Shown here one piece after another: positions 1-5,865 of a stretch of DNA of 8,157 nucleotides. The notes beneath the pieces were generated by a model, which had not been told where the DNA came from, did not search any database, and was given only the letters and a program-made list of their open reading frames with translations. The stretch lies in the NCBI GenBank assembly GCA_905236405.1, contig CAJOQB010000233.1, positions 1 to 8,157 of the forward strand, in the 5' to 3' direction. A program made the translations under genes and the position numbers. Within the stretch, counting starts at the first letter, position 1. The number at the start of each line of letters is the position of its first letter. Source of the stretch: an uncultured Bacteroidales bacterium (GTDB lineage Bacteria; Bacteroidota; Bacteroidia; Bacteroidales; P3).

Positions 1-1032
1 GGCAATCTCGTTACGCATCTTGAGCACGCTGCCGTCGGGGTCGTTGGCGGTGACGAACTCCTCCATCTGCTTGTCGTTCTCGAGCAGCTTGATGCTGAGG
101 AAGCGGGTGGAGAGTTCGTCGCTGAAACCGTGGGTATAGAGTTCCTTACGCATCTGGTCGATGCAGGATTCCAGTTCCTTGCCGTGGTTGACGTGAATGT
201 GGCGGATGGTGTTGTCCTTGCCCTCGTAGACCTCGATAATCTTGCGGAACAGGTTGTCGATACCCTCGCCCGAACGCCCTTTGGTGGGGACGATGGGCAT
301 ACCGAGCAGCGTCGAGAGCTGGTCGCGGTCGAGTTGGTCGCCATGTTTCTGGAACTCGTCGAAGATGTTCAACGCCATCACCATCGTGATGTCCATGTCG
401 ATAAGCTGGGTGGTGAGGTAGAGATTGCGTTCCAAGTTGGTGGCGTCGACCACGTTGAGGATGATGTCGGGATGTTTCTCTATGATATGTTTGCGGACAT
501 AGAGTTCTTCGGGCGAGTAGGCACTGAGACTGTAGGTGCCTGGCAAATCAATCAGATTGAACGTGTAGCCACCAAACTCGAAGGTGCCCACCTTCTCGTC
601 GACGGTGACGCCGCTGTAGTTGCCCACCCGTTCATGGGCATGTGCCGCAATATTGAAGATGCTGGTCTTGCCGCAGTTGGGGTTGCCCACCAACGCCACG
701 TTGATGGTCTTGCTTCGCAGTTCAGCCAGCCGTTCGGTCACCGGACGGTCGTCGGCAGGAAGAGCGGGTTGGTCGGAGGTGTCGTTTGCCAGCCATTCCT
801 TGGCTTCCTCTTCGCTCACAATCTCCACATGCGATGCGTCGTGGCGACGGAGGCTCACCTCGAAGTTCATCATTCGGTATTTGATAGGGTCTTTGAGGGG
901 CGCATTCAACACAGCTTCCACTTTCACACCACGGATAAAGCCCATTTCGATGATGCGTTTGCGGAAAGCACCATAGCCGTACACCTTGACAACAACGCCC
1001 TTTTCTCCTGTCTTTAAGTCAGATAGTAACAT
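1..1032 (-). CDS. feoB: Ferrous iron transport protein FeoB with fused N-terminal FeoA domain (partial, C-terminus beyond left edge)
   Basis: This is the N-terminal 344 residues of an inner-membrane Fe(II) transporter. An SH3-like FeoA domain (about residues 1-75, opening MLLSDLKTGEKG) is joined by a short linker to the FeoB G domain. The G-domain motifs are all visible: G1 GNPNCGKTS at 116-124, the G2 threonine in GVTV at 141-144, G3 DLPG at 162-165, and G4 NIFD at 222-225. A likely G5 region, PTKGRSGEG, spans 249-257. The family-typical RVGNYSGVTV segment lies at 135-144. The reading frame is open to base 1, so the membrane gate domains that would carry iron are missing from the window. The start ATG at 1032 gives a normal FeoA beginning and sits about 24 bases past a Bacteroidota-type promoter; no Shine-Dalgarno sequence is seen, as is usual in this phylum. 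FeoA-FeoB fusion is common in Bacteroidota. Iron-responsive control is likely from general knowledge but not shown by a recognised Fur box. Confidence 0.95.
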   Translation of the reverse strand, partial: MLLSDLKTGEKGVVVKVYGYGAFRKRIIEMGFIRGVKVEAVLNAPLKDPIKYRMMNFEVSLRRHDASHVEIVSEEEAKEWLANDTSDQPALPADDRPVTERLAELRSKTINVALVGNPNCGKTSIFNIAAHAHERVGNYSGVTVDEKVGTFEFGGYTFNLIDLPGTYSLSAYSPEELYVRKHIIEKHPDIILNVVDATNLERNLYLTTQLIDMDITMVMALNIFDEFQKHGDQLDRDQLSTLLGMPIVPTKGRSGEGIDNLFRKIIEVYEGKDNTIRHIHVNHGKELESCIDQMRKELYTHGFSDELSTRFLSIKLLENDKQMEEFVTANDPDGSVLKMRNEIA

Positions 1033-1055
1033 AGTACAATAATCAAAAGTTGTTG

Positions 1056-1087
1056 CAAAAATACAGCCATCTTTCCAACGCGACAAT
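1056..1087 (-). promoter_or_regulatory. Bacteroidota-type promoter for feoAB
   Basis: Read on the minus strand, ATTG (1087-1084) is followed after exactly 20 bases by TATTTTTG (1063-1056). This matches the -33 TTG and -7 TAnnTTTG elements of the Bacteroidota primary sigma factor. Transcription would start near 1050, leaving a leader of roughly 20 bases before the ATG at 1032. It gives feoAB its own start of transcription, independent of the crt-hbd cluster upstream. Confidence 0.7.
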
Positions 1088-1104
1088 CGCTAATAGTAGC
1101 GATT
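1085..1104. repeat. Perfect 8-bp inverted repeat beside the feoAB -33 element (operator or terminator-like hairpin)
   Basis: AATCGCTA (1085-1092) and TAGCGATT (1097-1104) are perfect reverse complements separated by ATAG. On the plus strand the hairpin runs into a T tract ending at 1108, which resembles an intrinsic terminator, but no plus-strand gene leads into it. On the minus strand, the direction of both neighbouring genes, no U tract follows. One arm overlaps the proposed -33 element of feoAB, so a protein-binding operator is the alternative reading. It lies 20 bases beyond the stop of the upstream phosphatase-fold gene. Function is undecided. Confidence 0.5.
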
Positions 1105-1124
1105 TTTTGAATGGAAGCAGGTAA

Positions 1125-2144
1125 TTACCTCACCGACAGCAGGTCGACATACACAGGCAGATGGTCGCTCAGCCCTCCCTGATAGCGAAAACCGTTGTAT
1201 GTCCGTTTGGGTTTCACCCCTTGATAACGAGGGTCGTCGACCAGAAGAGCCGGGTGGCGCAACACCCCGACATCGACGGGCACCAAACGACTCCCGTTCC
1301 CACAATACACAATTTGGTCGAGATAATCCCATTGTCCTTGGTATTTGTAGGAGCCCTCGCCTCGCGGCAGTTGCGACATCATGTTGCACACCCTCTCTTC
1401 GTCACACAACCGACGCATCGGCTCGCTTCGGGGGTCGCTGTTGAAGTCTCCCATCGCTAAAACCAACGACCGAGGGCAAGCCGTCGAAAGGCTGTCCATC
1501 ATGCCGCGAAGCCTGTTGGCTATCTCGACCCGCCGCCGATCCGCCACCTCTCCGCCCAAGCGTGAAGGGAAATGGCAGACAAAGAGGAAGGCGGTGTCGC
1601 CTGTGGCCACGAAGACGCCTCCGACAGCAAGGATGTCGCGGGTGAAGAATCCGACGCTGCTGTCGCTCACTCTGATGGGGTGAGCGTCAAAGGGGATGAA
1701 TTGGTTTTTGTCATAAAGCATCGCACAGTCGACCCCTCGGGCATCGGGCGACTCGAAATGGAGCCACGCATAGTTCCTGCCCAACGGATAGGAGCGGCAA
1801 AGTGTCCGCAGCACCCACTCGTTCTCTATCTCCGCCAAGCCTATCACCGCAGGAAATTGTACCAAGGTGCCCGTCTCCACGCCCATAGCCGACACCGTCT
1901 TCCAGAAGAGGTTCATCTTGCTGTCCATCTTCTGGTGTGTCCAATGCCTGTCGCCCTCGGGGGTGAACGCCTCGTCGTTGTGGAGGGTGTCGCGTCGGGT
2001 GTCGAACAGGTTCTCCATATTGAAGAAAGCCATCCTGTAACTGGGTTCTCCCCCACCCTGTGCAATAGAAGAACTGCCTTGTGCCCACAAGGAATCGAGG
2101 CACAAGGCAGTCAGCAGTATCGAAACGACGATACGAAACGTCAT
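1125..2144 (-). CDS. Secreted endonuclease/exonuclease/phosphatase-family protein
   Basis: A 339-residue protein of the metal-dependent EEP (DNase I-like) fold, which hydrolyses phosphodiesters or phosphomonoesters; the substrate cannot be told from sequence. Active-site motifs occur in family order: FNMENLFD at 41-48 (N42, E44), LAEIEN at 103-108 (E105, metal ligand), DARGVD at 134-139, the histidine H191 in CHFPSR, GDFN at 232-235 (D233, N235), WDYLDQI at 272-278, and the terminal SDH at 326-328. The first 21 residues are a signal peptide, with a hydrophobic VVSILLTALCL core and probable cleavage after SLWA, so the protein acts in the periplasm or outside. The frame stays open up to 2291 inside hbd, but the ATG at 2144 was chosen because it begins the signal peptide and lies one base after the hbd stop (TAA T ATG). 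That spacing suggests translational coupling and membership of the crt-hbd transcript. A cysteine at residue 15 does not make a good lipobox. Confidence 0.88.
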   Translation of the reverse strand: MTFRIVVSILLTALCLDSLWAQGSSSIAQGGGEPSYRMAFFNMENLFDTRRDTLHNDEAFTPEGDRHWTHQKMDSKMNLFWKTVSAMGVETGTLVQFPAVIGLAEIENEWVLRTLCRSYPLGRNYAWLHFESPDARGVDCAMLYDKNQFIPFDAHPIRVSDSSVGFFTRDILAVGGVFVATGDTAFLFVCHFPSRLGGEVADRRRVEIANRLRGMMDSLSTACPRSLVLAMGDFNSDPRSEPMRRLCDEERVCNMMSQLPRGEGSYKYQGQWDYLDQIVYCGNGSRLVPVDVGVLRHPALLVDDPRYQGVKPKRTYNGFRYQGGLSDHLPVYVDLLSVR

Positions 2145-2145
2145 A

Positions 2146-2985
2146 TTAATATTTGTAGAAGCCTTCTCCGTTCTTGCGACCCAGCAAGCCAGCGCGAACC
2201 ATCTTGCGGAGCAAGGGGTGAGGACGATACTTGTCGTCGCCATACTCGCGATGCAGCACCTCCATGATGGCGAGGCAAACATCGAGACCAATCAGGTCGC
2301 CCAAAGCGAGGGGACCCATCGGATGGTTGGCACCCAACTTCATGGCGTTGTCGATATCTTCGGCTTTGGCGACACCGTCGGCCAAAATGCCGCAAGCTTC
2401 GTTAATCATGGGAATCAGGATGCGGTTGACAACAAAACCAGGAGCCTCGTTGACCAGCACGGGCACCTTGCCTATCTTCTCGGAGAGCTCGACGATGCAT
2501 TTGCACACCTCTTCGCTGGTCTTCTGACCTTTGATGACCTCGACGAGTTTCATCACAGGAGCGGGGTTGAAGAAGTGCATACCGATGAACTGAGCGGGAC
2601 GCTGGGTGGCGGCGGCAATCTCAGTGATGGAGAGCGACGAGGTGTTGGTGGCGAAGATGGTCTCGGGTTTGCAGAGCTGGTCGAGCTCGCCAAAGACGGT
2701 TTTCTTCATCTCCATATCCTCGGAGGCTGCTTCGATAATCAGGTCGCAGTCGGCCAAGTCTTTGTACTCGGTGGCGCAACTGATGTTTGCCAAAACGGCA
2801 TCCATAGCTGCCTGCTCCATCTTGCCCTTCTCGACGAGACGGCTCAGACCTTTGGTGATTTTAGCCATTGCCTTGTCGAGGCTGGCTTGCGAACGACTTT
2901 TCATCAACACGGGCATACCGGCTTGTGCGAAAGCCTGCACAACGCCCGAACCCATAGTACCGGTTCCAATAACAGATATTTTCAT
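2146..2985 (-). CDS. hbd: 3-hydroxybutyryl-CoA (3-hydroxyacyl-CoA) dehydrogenase
   Basis: A cytoplasmic enzyme that interconverts 3-hydroxyacyl-CoA and 3-oxoacyl-CoA using a nicotinamide cofactor, in butyrate/butanol-type pathways or beta-oxidation. Its 279 residues are the usual length for stand-alone members. The Rossmann motif GTGTMG is at 7-12. NTSSLSITE at 114-122 includes the conserved serine, and MHFFNPAPVMKLVEV at 136-150 holds the catalytic pair H137 and E149. APGFVVNRIL at 181-190 has N187, and the C-terminal dimerisation domain contains LGANHPMGP and the ending GEGFYKY. The residue that is acidic in NADH-using relatives (the D of LRDI in clostridial Hbd) is replaced here: the segment reads MKSRS at 28-32, so NADP(H) may be preferred. 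The gene follows crt by 30 bases and is followed after one base by the phosphatase-fold gene. Physiological direction and chain-length preference are not visible. Confidence 0.95.
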   Translation of the reverse strand: MKISVIGTGTMGSGVVQAFAQAGMPVLMKSRSQASLDKAMAKITKGLSRLVEKGKMEQAAMDAVLANISCATEYKDLADCDLIIEAASEDMEMKKTVFGELDQLCKPETIFATNTSSLSITEIAAATQRPAQFIGMHFFNPAPVMKLVEVIKGQKTSEEVCKCIVELSEKIGKVPVLVNEAPGFVVNRILIPMINEACGILADGVAKAEDIDNAMKLGANHPMGPLALGDLIGLDVCLAIMEVLHREYGDDKYRPHPLLRKMVRAGLLGRKNGEGFYKY

Positions 2986-3015
2986 TTTTGAGTGTTTTAT
3001 ATTATGTAACTAATT

Positions 3016-3795
3016 TTATTTTCCTTCAAATTGCACTTTGCCCTTCTCCAAGAAAGCACGCATACCCGCCTTTTGGTCGGCAGTGGAGAAGCATTGGCCA
3101 AAGAGCCTGTTCTCATAGGCGATGGCCTCGTCGGCAGGCAGGTCGTATTCCTCGTTGATGCACTCTTTGGCATAGGCGACAGCGACAGGGGCGTTGTTCA
3201 TGATGGCGGCAGCCATGTTGCGTGCCTCAGCCATCAGCTGGTCGGGCTCGTAAACGGCGTTGACCAATCCGATACGTAACGCTTCGTCACTCTTGATGGG
3301 CTTGCCTGTGAAGATAAGCTGTTTGGCCATACCCATGCCCACCAGTTTGGCCAAGCGGTAGGTGCCGCTGAAGCCGGGGATGATGCCCAACCCCACCTCA
3401 GGTTGCCCGAAACGGGCGTTGCTGCTACAGATGCGGATGTCGCAAGCCATCGCCAACTCGCAACCGCCACCCAGAGCGAAACCGTTCACGGCAGCAATCA
3501 CAGGGATGGGCAACGTCTCTATCATACGGAACACATCGGCGCCCCGTTTGCCGAAAGCCTCGCCCTCGGCAGCGTTCAAGCCTGCCATCTCGCTGATGTC
3601 GGCACCTGCCACAAAAGACTTGGGGCCGTCGCCCGTGATGATAAGGCAACGAGTGGCTGCCGTATCTATATTCTCCAAGAAATGACGCATCTCGTTCAAG
3701 ACAGAACTGTTGAGAGCGTTGAGCGACTGAGGCGCTGAGATTGTCAGAATGCAGAGTTTGTCCTCTTTGACTGTTTGTAAAAACTGATAATCCAT
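3016..3795 (-). CDS. crt: Enoyl-CoA hydratase / 3-hydroxybutyryl-CoA dehydratase (crotonase)
   Basis: A 259-residue crotonase-fold enzyme, of normal family length, catalysing reversible hydration of 2-enoyl-CoA (crotonyl-CoA) to 3-hydroxyacyl-CoA, the substrate of the neighbouring Hbd. The CoA-binding and oxyanion-hole loop FVAGADISEM is at 61-70. The second oxyanion loop, GFALGGGCELAMACD, is at 105-119 with catalytic glutamate E113. FGQPEVGLGIIPGFSGTYRL at 129-148 carries the second catalytic glutamate E133. Both glutamates are present, which favours a hydratase over isomerase-type members that lack one. The start at 3795 is the first ATG of the frame and directly follows an in-frame TAA. 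It is the first gene of a minus-strand cluster with hbd, behind a well-matched promoter. It could serve butyrate synthesis or beta-oxidation; the missing thiolase and acyl-CoA dehydrogenase leave this open. Confidence 0.94.
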   Translation of the reverse strand: MDYQFLQTVKEDKLCILTISAPQSLNALNSSVLNEMRHFLENIDTAATRCLIITGDGPKSFVAGADISEMAGLNAAEGEAFGKRGADVFRMIETLPIPVIAAVNGFALGGGCELAMACDIRICSSNARFGQPEVGLGIIPGFSGTYRLAKLVGMGMAKQLIFTGKPIKSDEALRIGLVNAVYEPDQLMAEARNMAAAIMNNAPVAVAYAKECINEEYDLPADEAIAYENRLFGQCFSTADQKAGMRAFLEKGKVQFEGK

Positions 3796-3850
3796 TTATG
3801 CAATATCATTCAGATGTTTAACAAAAAATCCATTTTTCGATAACGATTTG

Positions 3851-3881
3851 CAAATATACCACTCTTTTTTTATCCAACAAA
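3851..3881 (-). promoter_or_regulatory. Bacteroidota-type promoter for the crt-hbd cluster
   Basis: On the minus strand TTTG (3881-3878) is followed after 19 bases by TATATTTG (3858-3851), a full match to the TTTG / TAnnTTTG consensus. The predicted start is near 3844, giving a leader of about 49 bases to the crt ATG. A short inverted repeat (AACAAA 3876-3881 with TTTGTT 3888-3893) overlaps the -33 element, but in such A/T-rich DNA it may be chance. Confidence 0.72.
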
Positions 3882-3938
3882 AAAAAGTTTGTTTTACCCT
3901 TTTTTTCACCGCTTTAAAAGGACAGACAATCCGCTATG

Positions 3939-3952
3939 TCAAAACTTTTTGA
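3939..3952. repeat. 14-bp inverted repeat upstream of the acyl-CoA synthetase promoter
   Basis: TCAAAA and TTTTGA form perfect 6-bp arms around a CT spacer, ending 8 bases before the -33 TTTG of the synthetase promoter. The position suits an activator or repressor site, but the A/T-rich background makes a chance palindrome quite possible. The factor, if any, is not identifiable. Confidence 0.3.
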
Positions 3953-3960
3953 TGGAAACA

Positions 3961-3993
3961 TTTGGCCAATTAGAAAAAAAAGTAGTACTTTTG
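3961..3993 (+). promoter_or_regulatory. Bacteroidota-type promoter for the long-chain acyl-CoA synthetase
   Basis: TTTG (3961-3964) is followed after 21 bases by TACTTTTG (3986-3993), both full consensus matches. Transcription should begin near 4000, leaving a leader of about 20 A/T-rich bases before the ATG at 4021. It points away from the crt promoter, with about 80 bases between the two -33 elements. Confidence 0.75.
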
Positions 3994-4020
3994 CAAAATT
4001 AATACAAATTAACTAAACGT

Positions 4021-5805
4021 ATGCAAGAGCCTACAAGATTATTCGATTTGTTGGATTGGCGTCGCGAGCTTCATCCCGAACGTCCCGTATTCAAATACAA
4101 AGAGAACGGCGAATGGAAGAGCCACTTTATTGACGAATATACAGAGAAAGTCAACCTTATCAGTTATGCCTTGATGCATCTCGGTGTGAAGAAAGGCGAG
4201 AACATCGGTCTTATCTCCGCCGGACGTCCCGAATGGAACTATGTCGATTTTGGCGTACAGCAGACAGGCGCTGTGTTGCTGCCCATCTACCCAACCATCA
4301 GCGAAGAGGACTACCAGTATATCCTCAACGATGCACAAGTGCGTCTGTTGGTGGTCGAGACACCAGGTCTCTATAAGAAAATCAGCAACATCCGTGAGAA
4401 ACTTCCTCACTTGGAGAACCTCTGCACCATTGTCCCCGTGGAAGGGGTGAAATCGATGGACGACATCTATGAAATCGGTCGCAAATACCTTGCCGAGCAT
4501 CCCGACGCTCCGCAACAGCTGCAAGCCATGAAGGACGCTCTGACCACCGACGATGTCTGCACCCTTATCTACACCAGCGGCACCACAGGCACCCCCAAGG
4601 GAGTGATGCTGGCACACCGCGGATTGATAATGAATGTGCAAGAAATCAAGCACTCGCCCGACCCCTCGTGGACACGCGCCCTGAGTTGGCTGCCGATGTG
4701 CCATATCTACGAGCGTATGATGGGCTACCTCTATCAGTGGCTCTGTTTCGAAATCGCCTATGCCGAGAGCATCGCCAAAGTGGGCGACAACTGCAAGGAG
4801 ATTCATCCTCACATGCTGGCTTGTGTGCCGCGATTCATCGAGAAGGTGTACGACAAGATTTTCCGCAAAGGCGAGAAGATGAGCGGTGTTGGCAAGAAGA
4901 TTTTCGATTGGGCAATCGATTTGGCATTCCAATACGACCTCGACGAATCGAAACTCAGCTGCTGGTACAAGATACAGAAAAAAATTGCCGACAAGCTTGT
5001 ATACAAAGAGATTCGCGAAAGCATGGGCGGTTGTCTGGGTATGCTCGTCAGCGGCGGCGCCACCATCCAGCCGCGTCTGACCCGTTTCTTCTCCTGCGTG
5101 GGCCTCGACCTCTACGAGGGTTACGGCATCACCGAATGCTCGCCGCTTATCGCTGTGACCAACAGCGACAAGAAAGGTCGCAAGATTGGCTCCGTGGGCT
5201 TCGCTATGCGTGAGATAGAAGTGCGTATCGACCCCGACACTCACGAGATTCAATGTCGTGGTGGCAACGTCATGAAAGGCTACTACAACCAACCCGAACT
5301 GACCGCCGAAGCCATCGACTCCGAAGGCTGGTTCCATACAGGCGACACAGGTTACTTCGACAAAGACGGCTATCTGTTCATCACGGGACGCACCAAGAGC
5401 ATGTTCAAGACCTCTATGGGTAAATTCATCAACCCCGAAGTCATCGAGGAGAAGATGAAGCAGTCGCCCTTTATCCTCGACATGATGGTGGTGGGCGCCG
5501 ACCAGAAATATGCCGCCGCCATCATCGCTCCCGACTTCGATATGCTGATTGACTGGTGCCACCGCCACGACGTCGAAGCCGAAACCCGAGAGGAGATGAT
5601 CACCAACAAGCGGGTCATCACCCGTTACCAAGCTGTTATAGACAAGTACAACGCCGAGTTGGGCGTCACCGAGCAGATAAAGAAATTCGCCCTTGTGGCC
5701 GACACATGGAGCGAAGCCAACAAGATGCTCACCCCGACGCAGAAGCTTATCCGCCGCAACGTCGCCGCCGCCTACCACGAGCAAATCGAGGCACTGTTCA
5801 AATAG
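4021..5805 (+). CDS. Long-chain fatty acid-CoA ligase (AMP-forming acyl-CoA synthetase)
   Basis: A complete 594-residue ANL-superfamily adenylating enzyme of the long-chain (FAA1/COG1022-like) type, converting fatty acid, ATP and CoA to acyl-CoA, AMP and PPi. The phosphate-binding loop YTSGTTGTPKG is at 184-194. LSWLPMCHIYERM follows at 221-233, and the SGGA loop at 344-347. YGITE at 368-372 is the A5 motif that contacts adenine and acyl substrate, and HTGD at 439-442 holds the ribose-binding aspartate. The hinge GRTKSMFKTS is at 456-465, and the catalytic lysine K575 lies in LTPTQKLIRR. GRTKSMFKTSMGKFINP is characteristic of this long-chain class rather than acetyl-CoA synthetases. No signal peptide or membrane helix is seen, so it is cytoplasmic or peripheral at the membrane. 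Divergent placement from crt-hbd suggests supply of acyl-CoA for beta-oxidation or lipid synthesis. The start fits a promoter about 28 bases upstream. An antisense frame of similar length is a codon-bias shadow. Confidence 0.95.
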   Translation: MQEPTRLFDLLDWRRELHPERPVFKYKENGEWKSHFIDEYTEKVNLISYALMHLGVKKGENIGLISAGRPEWNYVDFGVQQTGAVLLPIYPTISEEDYQYILNDAQVRLLVVETPGLYKKISNIREKLPHLENLCTIVPVEGVKSMDDIYEIGRKYLAEHPDAPQQLQAMKDALTTDDVCTLIYTSGTTGTPKGVMLAHRGLIMNVQEIKHSPDPSWTRALSWLPMCHIYERMMGYLYQWLCFEIAYAESIAKVGDNCKEIHPHMLACVPRFIEKVYDKIFRKGEKMSGVGKKIFDWAIDLAFQYDLDESKLSCWYKIQKKIADKLVYKEIRESMGGCLGMLVSGGATIQPRLTRFFSCVGLDLYEGYGITECSPLIAVTNSDKKGRKIGSVGFAMREIEVRIDPDTHEIQCRGGNVMKGYYNQPELTAEAIDSEGWFHTGDTGYFDKDGYLFITGRTKSMFKTSMGKFINPEVIEEKMKQSPFILDMMVVGADQKYAAAIIAPDFDMLIDWCHRHDVEAETREEMITNKRVITRYQAVIDKYNAELGVTEQIKKFALVADTWSEANKMLTPTQKLIRRNVAAAYHEQIEALFK

Positions 5806-5865
5806 GCGACACTTTTTCTCTTTCATAATAAGCGACTCTTCTTTCACGTGACATACCCCAATGCC

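Noticed and set aside
130..1017. 295-codon plus-strand open frame opposite feoB
   Set aside because: It is the complement of the FeoA-FeoB coding sequence, whose GTPase motifs are clear; no promoter or family motif supports the plus-strand frame.
2145..2291. N-terminal extension of the phosphatase-fold protein up to an ATG at 2291
   Set aside because: It would overlap the 3' end of hbd by 146 bases and put 49 unrelated residues in front of a good signal peptide; the start at 2144 is far more plausible.
4039..5847. 602-codon open frame on the minus strand opposite the acyl-CoA synthetase
   Set aside because: The sense frame is an unmistakable complete synthetase. The antisense translation is rich in His/Val/Leu/Asp with no recognisable motif, as expected from the complement of a C-ending codon bias.
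5806..5850. Imperfect direct repeat (GCGAC...CTTTCA twice) between the synthetase and the rhamnosidase
   Set aside because: The two copies, starting at 5806 and 5832, differ in length and match only over about 5 and 6 bases at each end; in pyrimidine-rich DNA this is weak. No hairpin terminator was found there either.
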